Source: Mytilus edulis
Lineage: Eukaryota; Mollusca; Bivalvia; Mytilida; Mytilidae
NCBI RefSeq assembly: GCF_963676685.1
Contig: NC_092345.1
Coordinates: 79,363,592-79,427,591 of the forward strand
Direction of reading: 5' to 3'
Length of the DNA: 64,000 bases
The position numbers and the translations under genes are program-made. Under the pieces are notes generated by a model. It was not told the origin of the DNA. It did no database searches and saw nothing but the letters and a program-made list of their open reading frames with translations. Position 1 is the stretch's first letter. Every line of letters begins with the position of its first letter. Below, in pieces: positions 50,906 through 63,554 of this stretch.

Positions 50906-53900
50906 ACATTAAAACCCTTACTTAAGTAAGATGTCCGTTTGATTAGGAGGTTGTATATATATACACATTAGGTGGCCTGTTGCTGTTGATCTTTTATATC
51001 ATTTAATTTAGAATCATATATTTAGTAAAATATCGAAATTTCTATATACCTTATGAGATTTCAAGTTTCTTGAATACATGTACATTATTATTTCACGAGC
51101 GAGTTGTGTATTTGGTTCTCTCACGAAGACATATAAATATGTCACGAGTTACAGAATTTTATGATATGATTAACATAAAGAATGGTGTGGTCAATGACAC
51201 TTTCATGGCTATACATGGTCATTGCTAACAACACTGTACAGTTTGATTATTGCCAATAAATATGTTGGGGGAACCAGAGCCTTCTTTTATCTTATAATGG
51301 ACATTTTTGTGATAGGACGTACACTTAATTACAATAGACCATTTAAGCGCTATCATTTGTACTTTCTCCTCTCTTTTCAGTAACAGTTATTGAAAACTGT
51401 TTAAACTAAACATGGGATAAAAGTAGTACACAAAGGTAAAGAAAGATTTCAATTGACAATGGTTGCTCACTCATACTCTTTATAGGTAAACTACGAAAGA
51501 ACATTGTAAAGTTTGTTCTACCTGTCGCAGGGATGTACAATTTTATAGTAATGCCCATAGTCTAAGTTAGGCCCCTGTAATGTGTGTTATAGCTTAGCTA
51601 TCTCACTATTCATCAATATTTGTATTTTCACGCCGGTAATAGGATTTGACGGAAAATTAGAGTATTTTATAAAAATCCTCGATCTAAACATTACTTTCAA
51701 GTAACCCAGTTGTTTGGGATAAGAATGTCCAATATTTCGAACTGTTGACTCAATTACTATTACCCGTTTGTTTATTTTCTTTAATTATTCTTATTTACAG
51801 TTTAATTGCTTTCTACTTAATAAGGGTGGTTTAATTCACTATAATCATTTTCCTGCTGTATCTAAATTTAAATTTATATCGTTGCGTTCCGAAATTATAG
51901 TTCCCATTCAAGAAATTGTGTAAAGCAAATCGATCATGTTTGAAAAAGTGTCATATACAATTTGAAATAATAAAGCAACAACATAACTTAAATAGGAACA
52001 TACACAAACAATTGTATTAGTTGAGATCAAATGACGTATAATTGTTTACAGCTAAATTTTAAATTTCGCGAAAATACTAAATATTACAGCAGAAGGTCTG
52101 GTAGTAAATGGAAAAGCATCGTGGGATAAACTTAAAATTTAAAAGAACTTAAGGTATTCTCATAGATATCTTATTCATCAAAAGTTATGAAACCATCCAA
52201 GTAATTTATCATTGTCAAAATTGCAAATACTTACAAAATATCAAAATTTAATATCCATTAATTGAAAAATGATTCCTATGGCACAGTGAAGAACAGGGAC
52301 AAAACACTACTATCCTCCCCCTGGACATAGAGTACGTGTCTCTGTCGTTATTATTTATGTGATCCTAAACCTTAGATATTAAATAGAATTATGATGACAG
52401 ACAGGGCTATTATATTGACGTCGAGTGTTTGAACAAACACACATTACAGTCTTTTAACGACAACAGTGCTACATATTACATCAGCTATTTATTATTTAGA
52501 CAACTATATAAAGAAATATGTGTGTACATCTAGTTGTTATATAATCATATTGTTTTATAAAACAACTTGGATAATGATTTTCACACTCACTTCTATCTCA
52601 CAAAATCGGCCAATTTACTTTTTGAAAATCACAAAATCACAGTAAATATTTTTTTGTTAGCTTTTGTTCCACAAGACCAATGCATGCAACTTCTCAACAC
52701 AGAATTGCCTTATTCTCAAATAAATGTTATCAATATTACTAATTGCGTCTTTGTTCTATCGTTAACCGGTTAAGATCACATGGCTGCAATACAAGAGAGC
52801 GAGGCATACAGCAAATCAGATATAAAAGGTACCTTCAAACGATGCTACTTTCCTTTCTGAAAATTCGTGTTTCGTTAAAACATGTTTAGTTGTTATGTCT
52901 TGAATTCTTTTAGACTTTGTTTCGGGTATCATATGGTCCAGTTTGAGTTTCTTTGGTTTTTTTTATTGTTTCTCTCAGTTGTTAAAATTTTATGGCTTAA
53001 ATGTATATTGTTTGAAATCACTGTATTGAAAATAAATGTTTGTAATACTGAGATGCATATTTATGTAAATAGTGTGCACCTTCTCAATACATTTTTATGT
53101 ATGTATATGCAATGAGTGAAGATAATGTAATAACGTACAAAGTTTAAAATAATTCAATTCATTTCTAAAGCTTGGTTTGCATTTACCTACATAATGCTAG
53201 TTACAAAATTGATAAGTATTTTAGGACTTTTTTAACATGAAATAATAGTTTATGGGAAAATAACACCATTCGTATAATTGTGTGAAAACAATTGCTATAT
53301 ATGTATTAAAGGATGGCGTTCTCATTTATTATTCAAGCAATAAAATAATCCGTCAGTGACTTTTTATTGATAGAAGTAATTCACCTTATTTCTCACAAAC
53401 ACAAAAACAATACTTTGTCGAACGGCTAATTGATACGCCTGTCACTTCATTTTCGGGGTAAGAATGGGGAAAAGGGAAAGAGTATGCCGCGAATTTTTCA
53501 GCGAGCAGTAAGAACAATTTGGTACTTCTTTTGAGGAATGCAAACGACAAAAGTGCAGAGATAATATTACGGGATTTTTATAACTGACTGATGGCAAAGT
53601 TGTACCTTTATTTAAAATTCATAAATTCAATTAGATCAAGAAATCAAAACGACGGGGATTTAGATTAAATCGACAAATCGTGAAAAAAATTAAGAGAAAC
53701 CGTTTCCTTTTTTGACGACATAACTTGACCATTTTATTAACAGACTAAAACGTTACACCCACGCAAGTACGTGTTCAAAAGAATTGGACAAACCAATTTT
53801 TTGAATAACAGAATGCAGTTATCGTAAAAGCCAACAATTAGAAAATTTCCTTTTTTTTTCATTTTTACCTAAAATCATTAACCTACTAGACATAAATGGT

Positions 53901-54015
53901 GGTAAATGTTTACTATGCATTGCATAGCGTTTTTCTTCTCTGTGTAAAAGAAGATGTGATGTTCAGAAGACAGCAAATCGACGACAAAAATGTCAAAAGA
54001 CATCTACACATGCAG
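50906..54015. other. Gene-free AT-rich DNA
   Basis: Only short ORFs (52567-52773, 52882-53115) with AT-driven hydrophobic composition. No features that I can support. Confidence 0.5.
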
Positions 54016-54017
54016 TC

Positions 54018-54125
54018 TTAAGCCATTGAAGGCCGTACTTTAACCTATAATGGTTTACTTTTTAAATTGTTATTTGTATGGAGAGTTGTCTCATTGGCAC
54101 TCACACCACATCTTCCTATATCTAT
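54018..54125 (-). repeat. Dispersed repeat family A head
   Basis: Plus-strand GCCATTGAAGGCCGTACTTT through GAGTTGTCTCATTGGCACTC to CACCACATCTTCCTATATC is the reverse complement of the long variant's head. Confidence 0.75.
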
Positions 54126-54589
54126 TGACAGGAACCAAGCTCTTAAACGTTCCGTATCAAAACTAGTAAATGAATTTAACAGTAACAATCATCAGTCATT
54201 AAAACTCAAATTCTCCGAATAATTAAAAAGAAAATGCAGACAGAAAGAGCTGCGGACGATGTTCTTGTCTTGTGCCAGGCACATGAAAAACATGGCGCGA
54301 TTAAACTACATATGTGATTTCTTATTCCTCTTCTATTCATTTCATCTCTTATGATAGGCCAAATCATTTATTAGGCACGCCAAAGCAAAGCAAACATTTA
54401 TTTTTTCTTTTGAATTGCAACCTTTTTCTACAATTTGTATAATATTCCTTAAGTATATCCTGTCTTGGGGAAAATGTGTTTTGGTATAAGCTTTTACCTA
54501 GCCTGGTAAAGTTATATAGGCGACTTACATTAATAAGTTATTAGTTGTAATTGGCTTGTGACTAGCTTTCAGTGACTGTACATCCTCTT

Positions 54590-54715
54590 AGATTGATACT
54601 TTGTGTCCTTTATATTGGTAAAGCCTTACGGTTATACCTATATTAGCTTGCATCATAAACATTTGGTCTCTGGTTGATAATTGTCTTATTGAGAAGAACA
54701 ACTCATCTTTTTTTT
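54590..54715 (-). repeat. Dispersed repeat family A, diverged
   Basis: Retains AGCCTTACGGTTATACCTAT and TAATTGTCTTATTGAGAAG at family positions but is heavily mutated. Confidence 0.4.
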
Positions 54716-54892
54716 TAGTTTTATCTAAATATCAACATATCGTTCAAATAAATTGAACTTGACTTAACGACAACAATTAACATACCATCTGTGAAACATA
54801 TACTAGTATACCATAACGGCTAACGTCCGTCAAAATGCAAATACTTATTTTGTTTTTTGTATATGCATTGGTTTTTTTACAGAACAGTCCTG

Positions 54893-55054
54893 CAGGCGTG
54901 GATCCAGAAAGGGGGGGGGGGGGTCCGGGGGTTGGAACCTCCCTTTTTTTTGGACGATCAATGCATTTGAATGGGGACATGTAATTGGAACCCCCCCCTT
55001 TTTGTCCTGGGTTAGGACCCCCCCCCCTTTTTTTAATGGTTGGATCCGCCCCTG
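54893..55054. mobile_element. MITE with CAGG-GGATCCA inverted ends and TCCTG duplications
   Basis: The left end CAGGCGTGGATCCA and the right end TGGATCCGCCCCTG are inverted repeats. TCCTG flanks both sides (54888-54892 and 55055-55059), consistent with a 5-bp target-site duplication. The interior alternates G runs and C runs around TTTTTT, so it can fold on itself. The ORFs over it are artefacts. Confidence 0.7.
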
Positions 55055-55264
55055 TCCTGATGCAGTAAACACAGTTCCTGAAAAATATAGGCAAAGCAGA
55101 GGATAGTTTAGGGAAATTTACCAAACTTTCTGCAGAGTTCTTTGTCTTTTTAACAGCATTAGGTATTGATAAATTATGTTTTAAGCAAAAGCGCGACAAC
55201 TCCGTTTAAAATATAAAATACACGTTCCTAACTAGAGGCAGCCAAAAGAAATTAATTCTAGCAT

Positions 55265-55828
55265 ATGTATAGTGACCACACATACACTCATACTGTGGTT
55301 GCAATGACCGACATATTTAGTTCATTTGTCACTTTAATAGATATACTATGTATCAGCAGTTGTAGTATTTCAAGATGCCGGGGAGGCGCAAGACGCTTAA
55401 ACTTGACTTTCATTGAATGGTCATTTATATTTGAAATAGCTAATTATGGCAATGCTATCGGAAAATTAAGTATTAGAACGAAGTTGGTTTTGTATGGTGA
55501 TAAGAAAGAACTAGAACAAGGGCTATAATACGCGAAACTGCAAAATTTTGATGACATTTTGATTGTTTTGTTTAGAAATTATACAGATGCCTACTTTGTC
55601 AAAGGCAAACTATTCCATAATTATTCCGACAAGAATTAATTTCCATATTGAAGGTCGTAATTATGATACATCAAATTTAACAACAACAAGTATGATTATA
55701 TACTTGAATAAGTACGTTGTACTTTATTAGACACCAGTAATTAGAAATTCGATGTTCGAAAACAAATCCAAGATGGAAGAAAAATGAATGTAAACTAACG
55801 TGGAAGAGATCTATCCAGACAGCAAACT
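55265..55828. other. Unassigned, one short ORF
   Basis: An 87-codon plus-strand ORF (55265-55528) shows no recognisable domain, signal peptide or splice support. I do not call it a gene. Confidence 0.3.
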
Positions 55829-55829
55829 T

Positions 55830-56830
55830 ATAATCATCAATAATAACTGAAACAACTGAAACATCTTAACCCACACAGTGCTGTAGGACCAGGCAACATC
55901 AAACCAATGATACAGACAGCAATTGACAGTGGAATTTCTCCGCTACTAATCATTATTAGCATTAGGCCAATATCCCTAAAATTTATCTGCTTCAAACATG
56001 CATAACATAGTGACCTGTATCAGTATCAAACATGCTGTGGTGTATAACATCTTTATCTACAACATGATCACGCGAAGCACAACTTCTTGAATTGATTGAC
56101 GATATCACGAAAAAAACTCTGAAAATAAACCGAAAACAACCCGATCTGTTTTACGGGAATTTTAAATTTCGAACGCTTTTGGCAAGGTGTCCCACATTTT
56201 ATTTCTTCGTGAAATACATCATTATAGCATAAAAAATAAGAAAATACATGTATAACGAGATTTCTAACTAACACACCACAATTTGTAGTGTTTGAAGGCA
56301 ATACGTCAGACAAAGTGAAAATAGAATCTGGAGTACATATAAGCGACCTTCTAAAAGGGCTTCACTCAATGGTAAGGTTTTTTTTTGGACGATATTGTTG
56401 TCAGTTTGACCATTTCAACAGAAAACTACTGACATACACTGACAAAGATCCTAGACTTACATGATCTAACAGGCAATATTGGAACAACTTTAGAAAATAG
56501 AGTTCCACCCTGGAGCATCCTCGGAGTCACAAAAAAAAAAATAAGTGGCACTACAAGCTTCACGGCCATACTCTTAATCATATAACATCAACTAAATACT
56601 TGAGCTGCACCATCGTAAAAAGGAGAACACTTAAAAACAACACCAGTAAAGCCAGCCGAAGCCTGTGTTTCTTACATCAAAACATTCATATTAGCTCCAT
56701 ATAAAATCATTAAAGAGCATGCTTATGAAATATTAGTAAGACCGCATATGGAAAACGCCACGACAGCATGGGACCCGTACCAGCAAAATCACATGCATAA
56801 AAACAAACAGGTACATATTTTTCTCGTCCT
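55830..56830 (+). pseudogene. Decayed jockey-like LINE reverse transcriptase
   Basis: Fragments in shifting frames follow the order of a LINE reverse transcriptase: HSAVGPGNIKPM (near 55873), SREAQLLELIDDI (near 56070), a degenerate active-site region near 56385, FHPGKC-like text (near 56505), LHGHTLNHITSTKYL (near 56560) and ILVRPHMENATTAWDPYQQN (near 56730). Many stops and indels; long dead. Confidence 0.6.
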
Positions 56831-57149
56831 GAACATGCATACCATAATTGCTAGTGATATTGATACACGTGTATATTTTTGAATTCTACATAAATTCGTT
56901 TATATCCATATGTAACAATTTTCAGGGACAGTAAAATGAGATATTTTCGTGGATACTTAATTTATTTCGTAGTTTGTCAAAGTCTAGATTCAAATCTATA
57001 AAAAGGTGTAGTTCGCGTCTTTCCTTTCCTAAGAAATTCACGATAATTAGTGGACCACGAATGATAATGATAATAGATTATATCCATTCAATCAACAATG
57101 TGTTCAGAACGTTGTACATTGCTGGTGTAAATAAAGATTTGTCACACAT

Positions 57150-57725
57150 TTTTATGTTTTTTATTAATTTGAAATCACTATTATACTATGTAAATATACA
57201 GTTAGATGTTATAAAAACTCGTATAAAGGACCAGTACTTACAAACTTGGTATGCATCAATAAATGATTGTGAAAAACTGGGTATTTATAAACACCTCAAA
57301 ACAGACTTTGTAATAGAGAATTATTTAGATTTTTTTATTGATAGTAACTTACTTACAAAACTGAGAAGTGGTACTTTGAAACTGAATTTGGAATTAGGGC
57401 GATATAAAAATATTCCTAGACATATGCGTCTATGTGAATGCTGTAATATGGCTTGTATTGAAAATGAATACCACTTCATACTTGTTTGTCCAGCCTACAG
57501 AACTGTGAGACAAGAACATTTGCCAAAATATTATTGTTCTTGGCCAAATAATTTTAAACTTTTTCATTTACTTCAAGCACATTTAAAATTGTACCTTTAT
57601 TATATTATGTATTGTTCTCTGCTATCTGTTATTTTGTCACATTGTATATACTTGTTTATGTATTGCCATAGCATATTATTTATGCTTTCGCAAATAAAAT
57701 ATTCATTCATTCATTCATTCATTTA
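57150..57725 (+). pseudogene. LINE C-terminal fragment with an ATTC-repeat tail
   Basis: An open frame from 56974 to 57762 includes KLRSGTLKLNLELGRYKNIP, then RLCECCNMACIENEYHFILV and CPAYRTVRQEHLPKYYCSWP. This is the zinc-knuckle C-terminal region of invertebrate LINEs, related in type to 8505-9362 but a different family. It ends with AATAAAATATTCATTCATTC, an AATAAA followed by an (ATTC)n tail, marking the 3' end. It is 5'-truncated; the N-terminal part of the frame is not LINE-like. Confidence 0.7.
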
Positions 57726-57979
57726 TATTAACCGACGCGAGTTGATATACATGTATATCTGAAAGACAGAGCATTGCTTCACACACGGTAGAAGTGTGGT
57801 TGTGGTTAAGTAAATTTTCCCTTGTTGTACATTAATGGGATAAACACCCCAAAAATTTCCATGATCCATCAAATTTTCTCTTTTAAGACATCTATTGGCA
57901 CTTATAGCTTCATTGTATGGTAAGAAATACGTCATCATGTTATTAGAATCATATAAACAATACAAAAATGTGATATAAA

Positions 57980-58068
57980 AAAGAAGATGTGGTATGATTG
58001 CCAATGGGACAACTCTCCTCAAGAGACCAAAGTGACACAGAAATTTACAACTATAGGTCACCGTAGTC
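57980..58068 (+). repeat. Dispersed repeat family A, truncated
   Basis: GAAGATGTGGTATGATTGCC through ACTATAGGTCACCGTAGTCC. The head is well conserved. Confidence 0.8.
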
Positions 58069-58735
58069 CAGAGTGGAAGACATTTTTAAAATGTGTGAAA
58101 TAAGTTCTGAGGAAATCAGATTAAGTTTGGTTGTCTTCAAGAAGTCCTTGTTATTCGTATTAAAAATATTTAAAAAAAAAAAATACTCACAGAAAATAGA
58201 AGAAAATCTGTCAATTCGATACCTTGATAATTGTTTACTGTGGTATATAAATACATTTTAATAGTTTTATCTTAATATCTTAAATTGTATGGTTATTTTC
58301 AAGTACACGTGTTGTCTTACACGTTTCAGAAACTGATATTTTAGTTTGACTTTGATTATTATATAATAATGGTACGTGGTCTTGTACATACACCAGGTAT
58401 GCAAATAGAAAAGTGTATGCTAATTTTCATCGATGTCGATTTTTGGTGTAAAATTTATAGACTTTTACGATTGGTCGCAATCAATTCTTAATTTTATATA
58501 TTACAGCTTTTTGTATAAATATATGTTGCGAGAATTAAGGCAAAGAACATTTTCAAAGATTGTGTAATTTTACCAGTTGAAAATATAAAAAGTAGTCAAT
58601 GAAGTAAGCGTAACTAACTTTGTTACCTCAATGAAACAATTGAAACATGAACAAGTTTGCACCTGTAGAACATTTATTTCCATCGGAATAGCACATCCTA
58701 ATTTTTACGGTGATCTCGTTCACCGGGCAGAAAAT
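58069..58735. other. Gene-free AT-rich DNA
   Basis: One 62-codon ORF (58073-58261) without features. No repeat recognised. Confidence 0.45.
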
Positions 58736-58739
58736 TTTA

Positions 58740-58975
58740 AATACAATCTGTTCTTCAAGAGGGAGAGACATTCAAACTCATAGATCGAAAATAAACTGAC
58801 AACGCCATGGCTTAAAATGAAAAAGACAAACAGACAAACAACAGTACACATGATATAACATAGAAAACTGAAGAATAAACAACACGAACCCCACTTAAAA
58901 CTAGGGGTGATCTGAGGTGCTCCGGAACGGTAAGCAGATCCTGCTCCACATGTGGCACCCGTCGTGTTTCTTATG
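58740..58975 (-). repeat. Non-coding 3' part of the Penelope-like element
   Basis: Contains GTAAGCAGATCCTGCTCCAC and CACCCGTCGTGTT, also found at 20395-20435 next to Penelope-like debris. It directly follows the ORF end in the element's orientation. Confidence 0.55.
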
Positions 58976-60235
58976 TGATTACAAATCCAGTAACTGATGA
59001 CAGTCTAATTCGGTAGGTCACATTCATGAAACAGTCAACCAACTCGTGATGGCGTCCGTAAAATTTACGAAGTGATGATTTAAAATTCACCATTTGGAAC
59101 TCTTGGTTTAATAGCTTCCTTGTGAGCAGCAACCCTCTATCAAGGAAATCATGATAGGAAATGCAAGCACGGGAATATCGTATCAATTGGGTGATATATT
59201 CACCGTATGCAGGTGCTGCTGAAATGTTGCTACTTAGAAATGGAAAGTTCACAATTGGAAAGCTGAAATCATCTCTTTTGTCGTAAAGTTTTGTTTTCAA
59301 CCGACCCTCATTGTCAATTTCTAGGTGTAAGTCAAGATATGAGGCCGACTTAACTGTATCTGTAGTATCCTTTATCTCTAGTTCGATGGGATAGATGCGT
59401 TCAACATAGTCACCAAATTTTGAATTATTTAGTGAAAGAACATCATCTATATAGCGGAAAGTAGAATTAAAGGATATTTTTAACTTCTTATCTTTCTTCC
59501 TAAGAAGTTGGCCATTCTTTTTTATGAAACAAAGCAATACCAACTCTTTCAATTTGTCTTTTAGTTTGGAATGTGGAATACTTGTGTAAAGTGTAGAAAA
59601 GTCAAATGTTTTAATATTATTACAAGATGAAAGAGAGTTAGATTGTATGTACTCTAAAAGATCTTTGAATTTTTTAAGTATCCACATCTGATTCACGCTA
59701 CCTCTAGAATAGGCAATTTCACAATAACTTTGAAGCCCGTCTTTGGTTGCTGATAAAATAGATGTTATTAATTTAGAAATAGGTTTCGTGGAGCACTTGG
59801 AAGACCCAGCATTATACCGTTGTTTGTATGGACACTTGTGTAGTTTAGGTATCCAATACAGTGATGGAAGATCCAGTTCTTCATCTTTGGTTGAAATCCC
59901 AAAGGAACATAGAACAGACCTATGATTATCCAAGATTTCCTCTTTGGTGAGTGTCGTGAGAGTTTATGTTGAGTTTCCAAGTGATTTGTCAATACCTAAT
60001 TCGTTTATCAAGCAGTTAATGTACTGAGTTTTTCACACAAAAACATGTTGTTTGGGGCTTTATCTGCGGCGGCAACAACATATTTGTCATGAATGTAGGA
60101 TACGTGTTTTGCAACATTTAGGTTTTTAAAGATTGACGTAGCATGGGCATTGATAGACCCATTCAGTTTCTTAATTCTCATTTGTATCAACGACCTCACT
60201 GCCTTAATCCATTCGGAAAGAGTGTCTACGTCTTA
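58976..60235 (-). pseudogene. Penelope-like reverse transcriptase with internal deletion and frameshifts
   Basis: The minus strand reads SYIHDKYVVAAADKAPNN (60199-60008 frame), then INELGIDKSLGNST, then after a frameshift EEILDNHRSVLCSFGI and LPSLYWIPKLHKCPYKQRYN, FDFSTLYTSIPHSKLK, FRYIDDVLSLNN (catalytic Asp pair), SYLDLHLEID, KLYDKRDDFSFPIVNFPF, LIRYSRACISYHDFLDRG and LRKFYGRHHELV. Between CFIKKNGQ and FNSTFRYIDD only about ten residues remain where a complete enzyme should have roughly a hundred residues of palm, so the copy is catalytically dead. The assignment to Penelope-like elements rests on the FDFSTLYT-IPH and YIDD context. Confidence 0.7.
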
Positions 60236-60960
60236 CATGTTTGTAGTTTTCCTCCATTTTTCGTACATATTAAAAACAGTTAACAAAATTTTACGAATAG
60301 GGCAAGCTTATTATGCAACACCTCGATAAGGATTAAGGTAAATAAATGTGTACCTGCAACGAAATTCGGGTAATTTTGAAATATGTACAACAGTTGTTTC
60401 GAAAGTTTAACTAGTGTAATGCTTAGTAAACAATAATAAATGTTAAATAAAAGTCGCAGACTAATACCATAACATTTTATGTAAGACGATATACCTATAA
60501 TGTACTGTTTAACAATTGAATATAAAAATAACAGTTTTCATGTTTTTGAATCTTCACAAACAAAGGTCACAAACAACATGAACAGAGGTCACAGATCATC
60601 TTCCTTGTTTTAGATCGTGAATCATATTTCAAACAACTTTCATTTTGGTAATTATAGTAAACCGTCATGTCATGTACTGTACGCATGATTTGTTTTCTGT
60701 CCATTTATTTTAGATTTTTCTCAATAAAATAAAATTTATTTGAACATACAAAGTTTATAATGGATGTTACATTTTCATGCACGCTTACCTCCATTTGTAA
60801 CATTTACCTAGATTAGTCACTTCCCTCTCTGTACATTATATCGTTAATTTTCAAATATAATTAATCACATCTCACTTGGTTTTAAAACTTATATTTTTTT
60901 TACTGAGAATACACTAACCTGTGTTCGCTTGTTACTGTGTTACATATTTGTTTTCATTCA
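60236..60960. other. Gene-free AT-rich DNA
   Basis: Nothing recognisable, apart from two CAAAGGTCACAAACAACATG / CAGAGGTCACAGATCATC near-repeats around 60560. Confidence 0.45.
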
Positions 60961-60964
60961 TTAT

Positions 60965-61165
60965 TTTGTATATAGATTAGGGTTGTTTTTTTAATTGTTT
61001 TACATTTGTTAACATGGTCAATGCGGGGCCTTTTATAGCTGATTACGCAGTATGGACATTGTTCGTTGTTATAGGCCGTACAGGGACCCATAGTTGTTAA
61101 TTTCTGTGTTATCCGGTCTATTGTGGAGAGTTTTTTCAATGGCAATCGACATTTTCTTTATATAT
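60965..61165 (-). repeat. Dispersed repeat family A
   Basis: Plus-strand GGGGCCTTTTATAGCTGATT, TATAGGCCGTACAGGGACCC and GTGGAGAGTTTTTTCAATGG are reverse complements of family landmarks. The ORF at 60954-61145 is a shadow. Confidence 0.75.
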
Positions 61166-61184
61166 ATAATCTGTTTCAAGTGAG

Positions 61185-61300
61185 CCGCTACAAGGCAGCA
61201 CTCGCAACCGCAAAGTTGAAAGAGATAAATATAAGATCATATAAGTTACAATGTACAGTAACTTATTTCCCAATCCACTTTAAATAAATATATTCAAACT
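61185..61300 (+). repeat. Dispersed repeat family B
   Basis: GCCGCTACAAGGCAGCACTC through AATCCACTTTAAATAAATAT, homologous to 43415-43520. Truncated at its 5' side. Confidence 0.6.
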
Positions 61301-61679
61301 AAGTGAGCCTGTGTCTATATTTATTTACCCACTGCAGTTCTTTTCCATTCTATAGGAATCAAACATTGAGTTAAACCTTATATTTACCATTCTTGCTACA
61401 TTGTGTTCAAATTGGCTTGTTTGTTTAAGAAAATGCAAACTGTCAAACAACGGGCAAATGGACGGCCAATATAAAGGAAATAAGACATTCCACAACTAGA
61501 ATTCTCAATCCTTTAATCTTGTCTTCTGGAAACCTCTAAATTCACTTATTTACAATAAGTCGATGGTCACACTGATGAAGAAAAGACTTTCAAATCATCC
61601 ATGTTGCAAAATTTTTATTGGTATCAATATTGATTTTGTTATCAGTAAAATAAAAGCAAACCAAATATTATTGTTATTA

Positions 61680-62040
61680 GATATAGGAAGATGTGGTATA
61701 AGTGCCAATGTGACAAATCTCCATCCAAGTAATAATTAATAAAAGTAAACCATTATAGGTCAAGGTACGGCCTTCAACACGGAGCCTTGGATCACACCGA
61801 ACAGCAAGTTATAATTGCCCTTAACATTACTAGTGTAAACCCATTCAAACGTGAAAACCAACGGTCTAATCTATATATATAAACGAGAAACGAGAAACAC
61901 GTATGAACTGCATAAACAGACGACAACTACTGTACATCAGATTCCTGACTTAGGACAGGCGCAATCCTTTGCAGTGGGATTAAACGTTTTAATGGTACCA
62001 AACATATACCCATTCATGGATCTACAATCTGTCGATACTT
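61680..62040 (+). repeat. Dispersed repeat family A, long variant
   Basis: Matches 46338-46690 along its length (GAAGATGTGGTATAAGTGCC to GATTAAACGTTTTAATGG). The ORF at 61851-62087 is a by-product. Confidence 0.8.
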
Positions 62041-62344
62041 GTATCTTAGCATTGCACAAGGTCATATTTTTTTCTGTCTGTTTATGACGTCTTTACACTA
62101 AATCCATTGGATATTGGATGTGTACTGATAGAACATTTAGTTTTAGATGCATGCTTTTTTATTAGTTATTAGTAACTTTGAACTACATTGTAGCTGCTAT
62201 TAACTGCGAGTACACTCAGATCTGTACTTAGTGTCTTTTTGTTGTTGGGATGTACAAGTACCCCGCCACGTCCACTTGTAATTGTAATATTTGAATTTTA
62301 TCCATCTGATGAGTTTAGCTTTTTTCAACTGATTTTTATAGTTT

Positions 62345-62722
62345 GCTTTTTATGTTGTACTGTTACACCACTTTCCCAGGTTAGGGGAGGGTTGGGATCC
62401 CGCTAACATGTTTAACCCCTCCACATTCTCTATGTATGTGCCTGTCCCAAGTCAGAAGCCTGTAATTCAGTAGTTTTCGTTTGTTTATACGTTACATATT
62501 TGTTTTTCGGTCATTTTTTGTACACACATTAGGCCGTTAGTTGTCTTGTTTGAATTGTTTCACATTTGTCATATCGGGATCTTTTATAGCTGACTATGCG
62601 GTATGGGCTTTGCTTATTGTTGAAGGCCGTACGGTGACCTATAGTAGTTAATTTCTGTGTCATGTTGGTCTCTTGTGGAGAGTTGTCTCATTGGCAATCA
62701 TACCACATCTTCTTTTTTATAT
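62345..62722 (-). repeat. Dispersed repeat family A, long variant
   Basis: The most complete minus-strand copy, from CACATCTTC at 62722 back through GGCCGTACGGTGACCTATAG and GTTAGTTGTCTTGTTTGAAT to GTTACACCACTTTCCCAGGT. Confidence 0.85.
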
Positions 62723-62734
62723 GTATATAAATAA

Positions 62735-63065
62735 GAAAATGTGGTATGATTGACAATGAGTCGACTATCCACCGGATACGAAAAACACATAGATGCAATC
62801 AACTATAATTCACTATAGGCCTACAACAATTAACAAAACCAATACCGCTATGGTAAGCTTTTATAATTAAAAGGCCCTTAATGACAAGAAAAATCACTTG
62901 GTATGAAAACACAGCTTCATACGACTACCACTGAAATCAAAGCTCCTGACCTGTGGCAGGTACATATAGAATGTTGCGGGGTGGAACATAATTACGAGCG
63001 CTCCTCCTATGCCCTAACCCAGGACAGTGATGTAACAGCACAACATAAGAACAAAGTGTAAAAAT
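62735..63065 (+). repeat. Dispersed repeat family A, head-to-head with the previous copy
   Basis: Begins AAAATGTGGTATGATTGACA only about 12 bp from the head of the copy at 62345-62722, forming an inverted pair. It is more diverged internally and ends near CAGTGATGTAACAGCACAAC. Confidence 0.7.
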
Positions 63066-63204
63066 AAGTTGGAAAAGGCTAGACTCAGCAGATCGACAAA
63101 GAGCCCCAAAATAAATAACAAAGAGACACAATGTATTTATCTAAGACAACTCGCAGCTGCAGAAAGCTAGTTCAAAAACCAAGTAATATGAATTACAACT
63201 TATA

Positions 63205-63500
63205 ATAGATATAAGAAGGTGTCGTATGAGTTTCAATGAGACAACTCTCCATCCGATCAAAAATTGTAAAAGTAAACCATTATAGGTCAAAGTTTGGTCT
63301 TCGACGCGGAGCTTTGGCTCACATCGAACACGTGCACCAAGCAATAAAGGGCTCCAAAAACTAGTTTAAAACCATTCAAATACGAAAAACCAACGGTCTT
63401 ATATATTAAAATAAATCTAGAAATATTTATGAACCACATCAACAAGCAACAACCACTGAACATCAGGTTAGTGACTTAGGACAGGTGCATACAAATGCAG
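63205..63500 (+). repeat. Dispersed repeat family A, long variant
   Basis: AAGAAGGTGTCGTATGAGTT through GCAATAAAGGGCTCCAAAAA to TTAGTGACTTAGGACAGGTG. Diverged. Confidence 0.7.
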
Positions 63501-63554
63501 CTGTTTCTTAAAACCTTATTACTGTATAGACAAAACATAGTTGGTAAACTCCAG

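Noticed and set aside
50658-50909. 83-codon minus-strand ORF
   Set aside because: Lies within a family A repeat; other copies do not keep the frame.
57723-58061. 112-codon minus-strand ORF
   Set aside because: Runs from the LINE tail microsatellite into a family A repeat, so it is a composite of non-coding elements.
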